Part shown: in pieces, positions 11,687 through 22,227 of the stretch
Layout: each line of letters starts with the position of its first letter
Numbering within the stretch: the stretch's first letter is position 1
Assembly (NCBI GenBank): GCA_001606155.1
Contig: LODT01000013.1
Coordinates: 372,001-436,000, forward strand
Direction of reading: 5' to 3'
From: Tieghemostelium lacteum
Taxonomy: Eukaryota; Evosea; Eumycetozoa; Dictyosteliales; Raperosteliaceae
Length of the DNA: 64,000 nucleotides
The notes under the pieces: generated by a model
The model's input: only the letters and a program-made list of their open reading frames with translations
Database searches by the model: none
Told to the model about the DNA's origin: nothing
Translations under genes and position numbers: made by a program

Positions 11687-14600
11687 TTATCTTATTGAAC
11701 CCATCACCCTTTCTTTTAATATTCTTAATTTGTATTGATATCTTTTCCTATACATGTAAGCTGCTGACAATATGATGGCGAGACCTCCAACTACAGTCAC
11801 TACTACAACTGTTGGTATCAACCACTTGGATCTAGAGCTCCCTGAGCACCCATTACTAGGATCTACAAGAACTGACATATTGGGGTCGATAACACACTCA
11901 TTAGTGCAATGAGGAATAGATATTCCCACTATCACTTCATTATCAGTCTTGGACAGTACTTTAGTTGAAGAATAAGTTGGTTTACCATCCGACATCATTT
12001 GATCAATGAATTTTCCATAGAGTACTTTACCCTCTTGTTCAATGGTAAAATAATCAATATTATCTAATGTGTCCTGTGATGAGTTTATATTTGTTGTACA
12101 TTCACTTTCAGATTGAATGTTGGTACCCATAGTCAATTGTAATGTATGTAGAGATGACTGGAATTCCCATTTACTTATATTAACTGAGATTTTAATTCCA
12201 TCTTTTTTCAATGCCATTTCCACACCTGCAAATGTAATGTTCATATCTTGAGGTACTTTATAGACAGTATAGGATATGGTAGTCAAGTTGAATAGTTTTA
12301 ATCCAAAATTCCAAGTGTTTTCGTCAGGTCTTGAAATGAGTTTAAAACCAGTTTCATGTAGATGAATTTCCCTCTTTAGTGACCCATCGTAGGAAATCTC
12401 TTGAATGGATCTCAATGATATTTCAAAATTGGTATTATCACTACTAATTATAGTGGAATTCTCATTGATTATAACACTGTTGTTTGAGACTAAATAGGTA
12501 CATGTTGGACCTGAATACAAACCAAAACAAGTACATGATCCCAATGTATCACAAACACCATTTGGACCGCAATCCTTTGTACATTGGATATTGTCTTCTT
12601 TGTAAACATAATAGTACTTGTAAGGAAGTGAATCAACTTTCAAGTATAATGTGTTTGACCCTTGACCTGGAGGTGCTATAAATGAAATACCAATAGATGT
12701 AAAACTCTGAACCTGACAATTTTGGTCACCAATGGCCACAGTTACATTACTAACTGATGCCCCAAAAAATCCATTAATAGTTGCCAAACCACCTGCCCTT
12801 CCAGAGGGTACTATAGATGATATAATTGGGAACATTCTAACAAATCGGTAGGGAATAATTACAGAATTTACATTGGCAACTGTTATATTGACTAGATACT
12901 CTTTCTCAGGTATAGATATTGATGATATTATACAATTCAACTGTAAAGCTATATTTAAATCATATACCTGACAATTAAATTCATTACCAAATCTCACAGT
13001 CGTTGTAGACTGTCCACCAAGATTCAACCCAAAAAATGCAAAATCATAACCACCTGCACGTGGTACTGATGAGATATTGTAAACTTGAATATCTTTGTTC
13101 ATTTGATAGGGTATTGACAGTGTATAAGGTGTAGTAGCCAAAAATGTAACATTTAGATACCCTTGTGACTGTATCTGCTGAAGTGCTGTATTTCCTGTTC
13201 TAATTGAAATATTAGAATAATAGCTACTCAATTCAAAATATGTAGGATCTATTCCAGGAGTAGTTGAAATTTGGTCTGTAGATCTGGGTAAATTTACACC
13301 CTCTATATTAAAATTTGGTAACATTTGTTGTAGTGAAATGTTGGTATGCCAAGATGATAGAATTTCAATTGAATCTATATTTTCATATATGGTTAATATC
13401 AACTGAGAATACAAAGGTAATTACAGAATATACATACTACAAGGTGGATAAGTTGAATCATTTTCATTCCAATTTGAAAATTGGTTACCTTTAAACTTGT
13501 CACTAACTGATTGGTGGTTTATATAACATAAGAAACAGTCAGGTAAGTCAGAGGTAAATTGGTTATTGGATATAATAATGTCAATTTTACAAAAGTCATT
13601 GGAAATAGTATCTTGAATATTGTTATTTGATAGATCCAATCTAAATATACTACTAGTTTCGTTTATAAGTGTAGGTAGTTGAGTAATATTATTGTTGGAT
13701 AATATTAAGTAATCTAGCGTAGGTAGGATTTGAAGAGGAACAGTAAGACCTGTACCACTCAATTGTCTGTAATTTAAAATTAGTACAACAACTCAAACCT
13801 AACAATATATAAACAGAATACCTACAAAAATGAAAGTGATTGTGAATTGTTATGTTGAATTGGAGATGCTCCATTAATGTTAAAATTTGGTGAGTTTATA
13901 ATAGACCTTTATAATAGTATTATTAGTATAGTTTACAAAAGTTAACTTTAAATTGAAAAAACTTACAATACAGTCATTGATCCTATTGAAATAGGAGATA
14001 TCGGCGTTTTAAAATTTATATTACTAAAAAATCTATAGATAATATTAATAAATGTGAATAATGATTTGACTACAGTAATAATATACTACATACAATGGTA
14101 CAGAGAATGTAGATTGTGATAAATATTCTGGAAATTGTAGTTCTTCGGTTGTCAATTCATTTGAATATATATTACTATTAAAACAAATGTTAGTTATTGA
14201 TTTATAGGTCTGTAACATTCAATTGTTGAAAACTTACGTTCTAGATACCCCACGAATAGTTAGTAAAAGTTTAGATATATTATATGATACAGGAGTATTT
14301 TTCATTAAGTTTATAGATCTTGATATATTTATGAAATGTTAATACTTATTAATATAAATGAATTTAAGATCCGTGTTACTTACAATGCACCCCTATTTAT
14401 ATTGGTAAAATTATATGAATCGTTATTTACCATGAAATTTAGAAAAACGATATCAAGTCTTTTTGTTAAATCATTGGTTACCTGTAAAGTATAGTTTGAA
14501 TATGCGCCATTATCGCTATTCAAAAGTGACATGTTTTTTGTCTTTATCTGATTTAAAGAGATATTGGTAGAAAGTGGGTTATCAATTAACCACAATGCAT

Positions 14601-15311
14601 TTAGTGGTGAAATTACTGAATATAGTTTCATTGTAGTGTTAAACTCTGGTAGTTGTGTTATATTACATTGTTGGCATATTCTGAACACATTAAATTGTTT
14701 TAATAGCTAATTCTACACTTTATAATATTTAATTTAAAATATACTTACAATATGCTATTATTAATTTGTAAATTTGTTACTATATCATTTCCATTTCCAA
14801 CACCTTTTATATTACTATAATTAAATAAATTAGAATTACGTATAGAATTGAATGAATATAAATGACCTACATTTCTCTTAATCTTGAAAATACACCCAAA
14901 TTTGGTAAAATTTCTGATCCACTACCTTCTATATAACTGTTGTTTTACATTATTAGTCCAATTGAAATTTAATAAGAAAATAGGTTGTAATTAAACCTAC
15001 ATTGAATATAGATAGTAATAAGGTGCTGAAATTTGACATCTAAAGTATATATTATTGTTGTTTGTAGAATTACAGAATTGATAAGGAGCTACAGGAAATA
15101 TTGTCTCTAAATGAAATACACTTCTAATTAAAACTAATTGGTCATCTATGTAATTGAAAATATTAGAAACTATATTCGGAGGGTTTCATCAAGATTTTTT
15201 AATTTTCCGTAGGTTATTCTTACAATCTGTGGGGTGAATATCTGTACAATTTATTTTTTCATTAAATAATAAATATACAGTTAAAATAATAATAACATAG
15301 CTTATCTTCAT
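11687..15311 (-). CDS. ComC-type LRR/IPT/EGF receptor-like protein, copy B
   Basis: Tandem paralogue of the preceding gene, same strand and architecture, with about 210 bp between this stop and the start of copy A. The start at 15311 gives a signal peptide (MKISYVIIILTVYLLF). After a spliced N-terminal part (FRCQISAPYYYLYSM) come many one-LRR exons with short phase-2 introns. The last LRR exon ends YPPC, and a 63-bp intron leads to the main exon at 13374-11687. That exon holds IPT/TIG domains (SIVPSGRAGGLATINGFFG), an EGF module (CGPNGVCDTLGSCTC), the ComC sandwich (FAGVEMALKKDGIKISV), a membrane helix and a basic tail. The C-terminal third is nearly identical to copy A in places, while the N-terminal LRRs differ more, as expected for a duplicated receptor with a diversifying ligand side. 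Ligand unknown. Confidence 0.85.
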
Positions 15312-15996
15312 TATATACAATATTCAAATGACAGTGAAACTAAATCACACTAAATTTAATAGAAAACGGACTCATAAGTTTTTTCAATATCCAAAAATCA
15401 AATGCAACGAAAAAAATTTTTTTTGTGTCTTTTGGACAAATAAAAACTTCATGACCTAATCCATCGATTAAGATCAGATTAATTAATTTTTTTACGATTT
15501 CTATTTGATTTTTTCATATCTAAAAATAAATTATAAAGTTTAAAATATATTCATTGATATTGATAATGATATATTATAAAAATCTAATCCGAAAAATACA
15601 GAAATAATGTACATTTTATAATAAGTTTTTTTGATAAATTTTATAATGCAAATATTTTAGATAGTGTACCTGGTGTTATGTACCTGGTGAAAAATGAGTA
15701 TTTCTTTGATAATGCTTGTCGTGATTAGGCAATATACGTCACTATCTGCACAAAATTGAACAACTCTTTAATTTGTTTGTTAATTTAAAGGATAGGATAA
15801 TAGTGATAACTTTTATTTGGTTTCCAAAAGTGTTTCTAGAAGGTCTTCTATATATGAAATTTAGTAAATTTTAATAAATAAAAAATCAAATAAAAATATC
15901 TAAGATACTAGCCTATTTTAAAATCCGAAACAACATGAATAAAATTAAAAATATAATTTATAAATGGATTAGTTTTTATAAACTTGATTATAACAC
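15312..15996. promoter_or_regulatory. Divergent upstream region, no gene seen
   Basis: 685-bp spacer between the ComC-type copy B (minus) and the small secreted protein gene (plus). AT-rich, with no supported open frame or RNA. Presumably holds both promoters. Confidence 0.45.
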
Positions 15997-16529
15997 ATGT
16001 ATATAAATAATATTGTATTAATTGTACTCTTAGGAGTAACATTATGTTTTTCAACTAGAATTGAAACTCAGAAATCACTGATTAGTAGCAGTGATTCTGT
16101 AGACTGTTACTATGTTGATACTGCAATATATGTTAACCCACAAACTCAATATTTAATATGCTACGAAGACAGTATTATTGGTCCATCGGTTTACAATACC
16201 TCTATAGTCTTTCAAACTCTTGATAATGATAACTATTTTAATGTAGATTTTGGATATTACATTCCAGATCAAACTAATACTACTTGTGGTACTGATGATG
16301 ACATTAAATCATTTGTGTATGTTAATTTATAATTATTTATTAAAAGTACAAGTTATTAACCTTTTTATAAAACAGTACATATTCACAACAATTATGGCCA
16401 ACTATAAATTATGTTAATCCTGGAATTGATGTGCCAGCTGGGTTTGTACCAGGTATAATTGTTGATTGTTATGTTAAATATGATCAATGTCAATTAGGTA
16501 TTACTGGTACTGTTTGTGTGAATTTATAA
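15997..16529 (+). CDS. Small secreted protein of unknown function
   Basis: There are two exons, 15997-16316 and 16376-16529, with a 59-bp GTATGT..CAG intron in phase 2, and 157 aa. The N-terminus is a clear signal peptide (MYINNIVLIVLLGVTLCFST). The mature part is rich in Tyr, Asn, Thr and Asp, with six or so cysteines (VDCYYVD, YLICYED, TTCGTDDD, VDCYVKYDQC, TGTVCVN) that probably pair, and no membrane helix. I do not recognise the family. The spacing of cysteines and beta-prone segments suggests a small extracellular beta-sandwich. It is divergent from the ComC-type genes and precedes the effector island. Confidence 0.65.
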
Positions 16530-16924
16530 ATAAAATCAATCCTTTAATTTTCTTTTTTCAGTACTTTTGTTTGATTTGGTGGATTGTTTATTGGTTTCTT
16601 TAGTCTTTTGGTGGATTATTAGAAGTATTGAACAAAGAAAAATGGATTTCTTTAAACTTTGATAATTGAGATGGATTGGGTTGTGGATAGTTTGATGGGT
16701 TATATACCAATAGCATTGATCTATTTCTGCTTAGATGGGATTTGACTTTTGAACCGCAACCACCATAGCAATTATATTTTCCTCATCAACAAAAACCGGT
16801 GTATTGGGTCATGAAGTTGAGGTTGGGTTTGCATAAAGAGTTCCAGCGATTAATGATATGAGTACTTATAGATCATATTCAATCTGGTGTTCGTCAGTTA
16901 TAATGGTGGTATACCATATCAAAT

Positions 16925-17082
16925 TAAACAGTCAATACTAGTATTGTTTAATAATCACCTCTTCAAGTGATATATTATGCATTTACTATTCAAACATCAT
17001 AAATAATAGAAAAATACTTTAAAAAGAAAATGGTAACTATTTCTTTACCTATATTGATAAAGTTTATTTCTGCTTCTAATCT
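16925..17082 (+). repeat. Diverged direct repeat, copy 1
   Basis: Aligns with 19639-19838 on the same strand. Shared stretches include CAAACATCATAAATAA, AACTATTTCTTTACCTAT and TTGATAAAGTTTATTTCTGC, separated by small indels. The two copies flank the header/P-loop/nuclease gene at 17376-19560. Non-coding, with no recognised transposon family. Confidence 0.8.
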
Positions 17083-17120
17083 ACTACAATCTCATTTAAT
17101 TCTTTCTTTACAATACAATA

Positions 17121-17170
17121 TATGATTATTATTATTTATTTTCTCACACCCTTTTTTTTCCTTTTGCTTC
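17121..17170 (+). repeat. Inverted repeat, left arm
   Basis: About 45 bp (ATTATTTATTTTCTCAC then a T-run then CCTTTTG) that recurs in reverse complement at 22079-22125. Each arm lies 100-200 bp upstream of a gene with a CR-type N-terminal header. Confidence 0.7.
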
Positions 17171-17375
17171 TATCTTCATCAAATGGTTTTCGTTTTGCAA
17201 TTCTTGGAAATATTTCCTAGTCTTCCACAATAGTCTCATCCCAAAAGCATGTTAGTGAATAACCAAAATGGGCTTATAAAATGATACTTGTGTGAGAAAA
17301 AAATAAAAAATAAAATTATTTTTAGTTTAATAGTTTGAGCAGGTATTAAATATTCAAAACACCAAAAATTTTATC

Positions 17376-19560
17376 ATGAATACAGATAAAATTGTTACTG
17401 TTTGGGTAGAGAATTCAGGTGAAAGTAGTTTTACCATGGTAAAAAAAGAGTACATAGCAGAGGTCAAAGATTATATTCAACCAAAATTTATTTCAACTAT
17501 TGGTAAAACTTTAGAATTATTTTATTTAGTTCAAGTCTCCAAAACACCTACCTCAAGAGAAAAAGAAAGTGAACCATTATCCCCAATTACCAGGTTAAAT
17601 ACTTTATCAAAGAGCTATAATGATGGTACTCATAGTTTTATACTACTTAGAGTTAAAAATAAAACAACTATAAGTACTGTAAATTAAACACCTATCACAA
17701 ATTACAACACCCTTTTTTTATATATACTAATATATTTATATAAATTAATATCAAAACAATTTAAACACTGGTTACTATCTACCAAAATAGAGGAAAGTAT
17801 GTAGATTTTTTGTTAAGACAGTGTTTGATAGCTTAATTTTGTGATACTAATTTTTTTATTGAATTGTAGTAAAACAATTTATAGTTGATGGGGGAACTTT
17901 TCCATATGATAATACAGCATATATAATTGATACTTCTCTTTGGGATAAAGAAACTCTTTTACCATTAATTAATAACAAAGAGTTTATCCTCTATTTTGGA
18001 CCTAGATGTTCAGGAAAGTCTACTAGAATTCGTAGAATTTTTAATGAAATTCCTCAATACATTTCCATTCTTTTTGACCTTAGGTGTGGTTTTAAACGTC
18101 GTAATGTAGATGATTTTTGGAAATCAATGGGCGAAGCATTAAAACATAGTTTCCCACTAAGAAAAGTCTCAATTCAAAACGAAATAGACTTTGTTAGATG
18201 TTTTTCTAAAGATTTATGGGAAAAGCCAGTTGTTCTGTTTATTGATGAATTTGATCTATTATTTTTATCAACTTCAAGTGTTTATTCTGACATTTTAAAA
18301 ACATTTGAAGGAATTAAAAATTCAGATTATACTGCTATCCACTCTTTGGTTGCAATTGGCCACTTTGGATTACTAAAACTCATTGACAAATCGTCTCCAT
18401 TTAAATTCACATCTAGAATAAGAGTTCCCTACTTTTCTGAAGACCAGGTATTGGAATTATTTGGAATGTACTCCGCTGATAGACCCTTTTTAAACCCTTT
18501 ATCAATTAAAGATATAGCTAAACATATATATAGTAAGACAAATGGACACCCTGGTCATACAGTTTTATGTGGTAAAATAATTAATGATAACCTTGTTTCC
18601 ACATATGGTGGTGGGCCAAACCAATTCGGAGATCTTCCTATAGATTTGAATACCTGGAAAAATTACTATTCATCATCGTTTTGGATTGAAGCACGGAGGA
18701 AGATAAAAGTAATGGGCTACCTATTATTTAACAAAAGTGCTATTAGTCCGTTGGATTCGCAAATCATGTGGACTATTTATTTTCTCATAAAGTATTCCTT
18801 TGTGTCAACTGGTTTTACAATACCCCCATCAATTCTTACAAATTGTGAGTATCTTTTGGAAGAAGGTATAATTTGCCAAGAATGTTCTAGTAATGATTTG
18901 CAATGTAAAGTACATTTTAATTTTACATCCGATTTTGTACGAAACTATATGATGATCATTTTGAGAGATAATTTATCTAAATTATTTCCACATGACATAA
19001 TTTCCACTTCTATCCTTTATAAAGGCGGATATTTGAATATGTATGAAATTATATCAACCACCTTCAATAGATTTATACCTAAAGAAATAATTAGGTTATC
19101 ATTTACAAATTCTTTTAAGAAAAATGGATTTTTTGGTAGCATGGTTGTAAAGAGAGACGACTTTATACCTCAGGAATACCCCTATCATTTTTTGCTATTT
19201 GAAATTTTAAGTATTTTGTTATCACCTATTTATGTAATAATTCCAGATGCATCCACCTTCAGTAAAGGTGAAAATGAAACGAAACATCGTAGTGATATTT
19301 TAATTACAGGTCCTTCAAATTATGTAATAGAAATTGTAGCATCACATTCTCAAATAGGTCAACATTTAGAACAAGTTAAAACATATTCAAAGAAGACTTC
19401 AACACCAGTTCTAATTATTATAACTGTAGTCAACGATGTAAACAATCCAAAATTATGGAAAGATTTACCATCAGTAATAGTTTCAGAAAAAGAAGTAAAT
19501 ATAATTCACATACAACATGATAAACAAGTAAATAATTTTAACATTCAAACTAATCAATAA
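17376..19560 (+). CDS. Crinkler-like effector: header, P-loop NTPase, PD-(D/E)xK nuclease
   Basis: Resembles the CR (Crinkler-RHS-type) proteins, in which an N-terminal header is joined to a P-loop NTPase and a restriction-endonuclease-fold domain; the general role proposed for the class is conflict or effector function. Exon 1 from 17376 encodes a header of about 100 residues (MNTDKIVTVWVENSG...). The main exon starts near 17870 after an acceptor TTGTAG. The exact donor, and whether a very small middle exon exists, are unsettled. Walker A is GPRCSGKSTR (about 17998), Walker B is VVLFIDEFDLL (about 18229), then an all-helical region. Near 19290-19420 is a nuclease-like core with SDILIT, then IEIVASHSQIGQHLEQV, then PVLIIITVV. 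The usual Glu-x-Lys is Glu-x-Val here, so catalytic activity is doubtful or the true motif differs. Flanked by direct repeats. Function in the amoeba is unknown. Confidence 0.72.
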
Positions 19561-20071
19561 ACAAATATCTATACACATCATTTTCTTCCGTCTTCCTCCA
19601 TCTCTTCCTCCATCTCTTTTTTATACTCTGTACTTTCAAACAATCAATGCTGGCAGTATTGTTTCAAGTAATCTCCACTTCAAGTGATGACTCATGCAGT
19701 TACTTTTCAAACATCATAAATAAAAGAAAAGTAAATAAAGATAAGATAACTATTTCTTTACCTATGTTGGTGATATTTTTTTAAAGAGTGTTGATAAAGT
19801 TTATTTCTGCTGACTAATCTTTACAAAAAAATAGATTTATTCTTTATTTAACTTTATCATCTTATCTGTTTTTTGAATGAATTGTTGATTCATCTGTCCA
19901 AACAAAAATTGAAAAGGAAAGGTGGTTCATCATATTTTCAACTATTCATACAAATCTATTCTTCGGATTAAGTATTGAACTAATGAATAATCTGTTGGAT
20001 TATCTGTTGGATCAATTATTAAACAGATAATTTAATTGTAATATTATTTATTTTGGTTAATGTAATAAGGT
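19561..20071. other. Intergenic between convergent effector genes
   Basis: 511 bp between the 3' ends of the P-loop/nuclease gene and the SAM-nuclease gene. It contains copy 2 of the direct repeat (19639-19838) and several short GGAT/TGTTGGAT reiterations around 19965-20015. No gene seen. Confidence 0.6.
19639..19838 (+). repeat. Diverged direct repeat, copy 2
   Basis: Second copy of the repeat at 16925-17082, same orientation, slightly longer through a 30-40 bp insertion before the TTGATAAAGTTTATTTCTGC block. Confidence 0.8.
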
Positions 20072-21603
20072 TTAGGAATTATCTTTAAAAAAGGGTACTA
20101 AAATATTTTCAATTAAAAATTTTGTTTTATAATCCATTATCATTCTCTTTTCAGATTCATTATCAAGAGGAATATCATCCAAGTTGGCTATATCACCCCA
20201 CAGATCTATTTGTGAGTTAAAAGAATGTTGTTTTGTTGTGGTTGTTGTAGTTGTGGTTGTTGGAGTTGAGGTTTTGGGTTTTTTATTTGGCTTGGCACTA
20301 ATATCACTATTGTCATTTTTTTCTCCCTCTTTATTTTCTACTTGTTCACCTTTATTCTCTTCATGCTTTTTTGGAGTATTTTCTTCATCATTTGGAGCAA
20401 TAATCTCATTTTTAATCAAAGTCTCAGTGATGTTGAGAGTTGGTGAGAATATGGTGGATAAACATGTAATGGCCTTACTAAAATTCCTTTCATCACGCAA
20501 TGTACAATACCCAAAGGTTATTGGAAATGTTTTGTTGGACCAATAGAGCTTCCAACCATCAACAAGATTGGTTAAAACACCCAATACAGGATAACGCGAA
20601 TGTGAGTTTGATGATATAGTTTCGATGATAATTTGTGGGACATAGTTGTCTAATGAAAGAAGGGGTTGTTTGATCTCAATTACTACTAAAATTTCCATTT
20701 TAATTGTTGCATTCATTTCAGTAGCAGTTTTTGGTAAAATAAAAAAATCAGCTGTGCCATTGGCTTCACTTGGCTCTCCATGGTAATAAAATGGGTAGGT
20801 TATCAATTTATTTTTTGTGTGGTAATCTCTAAATTCATAGTTGGATGGTAAAGGATAATTACTTTTTAAAAATGTAAAGATTGAATCCATATTTTTCTCT
20901 TCATCATACCCAGTTGGGTTATCTTTCTTAGGTTTAGTGGTGTTTTGTTTCTTATCTGTAGTTGGATATTTCCAAATGTAAGTTTTCATATTCTGTTTTT
21001 TGCCACTGTAAGGTAATTCTTGGTATGATTGACCTGTAAGTCCACAACTTTCCTTTAAACTCTCTATGTGACTATCCTCAAAGTCTGAAATTGGAATGGA
21101 TTTTCTTTTTTTACTTTGTTTTAGAGAGATTAGCTCTGTGTAGATTTTCTGTAACATATCATCTAAAAAAAACAATTAATTTCCCTCCAAAAAATCCTTC
21201 TAAAATCCACACATAATAATCTACATACCTTGTCCTATTTGTTCTCCCTGTACTTGCACTGTGTAGTTATTAGTTAATAGGTTTAAAAATTGTAAGAAGT
21301 TTATAGTATAAATGAACAAAAGGTGTTTAGCTGTTTATTTTACATACCACTAGTGGTTGGGTTGAACTTTAAATATATTTCAAAAGCTGAATTAGCAGAA
21401 ACTTTAATTTTTGTTAACGCTTCCTCTAAATTGTCTTTTTTTAGAACTAACCATCTCCCTTTAATATTATTATCACGAATATGTTTAATATCAGATTCAG
21501 GTATTCCTATTACCTTACACCATTTTTGAACTGATTCATTGTTCCAATGTTCTTTTGGTATATCAATATCATTAAAATTTGTTGGTTGTGTATCTGTGCT
21601 CAT
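20072..21603 (-). CDS. SAM-domain Crinkler-type PD-(D/E)xK nuclease
   Basis: There are three exons, 21603-21348, 21258-21229 (30 nt) and 21162-20072, with phase-1 junctions throughout, giving 458 aa; it looks whole. Residues about 12-80 are a SAM-like domain (WNNESVQKWCKVIGI, IRDNNIKGRWLVLKKDNLEEAL). A Lys-rich linker follows. Residues about 170-340 are the Crinkler-type restriction-endonuclease fold: Asp at about 231 (GTADFFILPK), ILVVIEIKQP at about 253-262 with the Glu-x-Lys pair, and the family block YPVLGVLTNLVDGWKLYW. The tail has acidic/Lys-rich repeats and a poly-Thr run. In characterised CR proteins the nuclease is usually C-terminal to a ubiquitin-like header; here a SAM domain takes that place. 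It is convergent with the P-loop/nuclease gene. Target and localisation are unknown. Confidence 0.78.
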
Positions 21604-21741
21604 GCTTTAATTACCAAAAAAAAATTAAAAATATTTTACCAAGAATACAAAAAAATAGGGCTGTGTGGTATGAAAATTTATTTCAATGTAATAATGGGGA
21701 TTTTGAGATATATTGGGTGGATTTTATTTATGATGATTTAT

Positions 21742-21985
21742 TTAAATATCTCTTGAGGATAATTCGGCAATTTTACTCTCTTGATCTATTTGATGTTTAA
21801 GTAAGAGAGAATTCAATTGATAGTATCTATTAGAGTTAAGGTAAAGAGGTTTACCTCTTCTGAGATTTGAATCTTCTTCACCGTGATCATCTAAATATGG
21901 AGATATCCAAACAGTTTTTCTAGGTAAATGTATCAATAGAATAGAACATACATGTTCCTGCCCTATGAAAGATGTTAATTTTGCT
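21742..21985 (-). pseudogene. Fragment of UBR1/UBR2-type E3 ubiquitin ligase C-terminus
   Basis: About 65 codons match the extreme C-terminus of N-recognin E3 ligases: SPYLDDHGEEDSNLRRGKPLYL, compared with the family's SPPYLDDYGETDxGLRRGNPLxL (from memory), then a helix with LLLKHQI and a stop. Just upstream, in another frame, is RAGTCMFYSI, reminiscent of the family's GAGTGxFL segment, so the reading frame is disrupted at about 21945. The remaining 1,500 or more residues expected for UBR1 are absent from the window. This is therefore a stranded 3' fragment of a host gene, left by duplication or rearrangement next to the effector genes, rather than a functional gene. A tiny independent gene is possible but unlikely. 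Confidence 0.6.
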
Positions 21986-22078
21986 GATCAAAATATTTAT
22001 AAATGACTTCTTTTAAATAAAATTTACTATTATCTTTCAAACTAGAGATCTCTATGGTGATTTATTTTTGAAAAGATG

Positions 22079-22125
22079 AACCAAAAGGAAAAAAAAGGGG
22101 GTGAGAAAATAAATAATCATATTCA
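22079..22125 (-). repeat. Inverted repeat, right arm
   Basis: Reverse complement of 17121-17170 with a 3-bp indel and few mismatches. The arms bracket about 5 kb containing both intact effector genes and the UBR1 fragment. Confidence 0.7.
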
Positions 22126-22227
22126 TATGTGAATAAAAAAATATTAATAGAACCATGAAACTTCAACCTGTTTATAAATAAATAGATTGTCATCCATTTT
22201 TTTTTTAGTAAACTTTTTCATTCAACA

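Larger units (their letters stand above)
16530..17375. other. Gene-free edge of the effector island
   Basis: About 850 bp without a supportable gene. The first half has short coding-like stretches on both strands that never assemble into a recognised protein (possible relic, family unknown). The second half holds one copy of a diverged direct repeat (16925-17082) and one arm of an inverted repeat (17121-17170). The last 100 bp are the likely promoter of the downstream effector gene. Confidence 0.5.
21604..22227. other. Spacer with gene fragment and repeat arm
   Basis: 624 bp between the SAM-nuclease start (minus) and the broken header gene (plus). It holds the UBR1-like fragment (21742-21985) and the right arm of the inverted repeat (22079-22125), plus promoter sequence at both ends. 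Nothing else recognised. Confidence 0.5.

Noticed and set aside
16580-16900. Coding-like stretches on the minus strand (for example TPVFVDEENIIAMVV)
   Set aside because: Could be a gene relic, but I recognise no family and find no start, splice or continuation that supports a feature.
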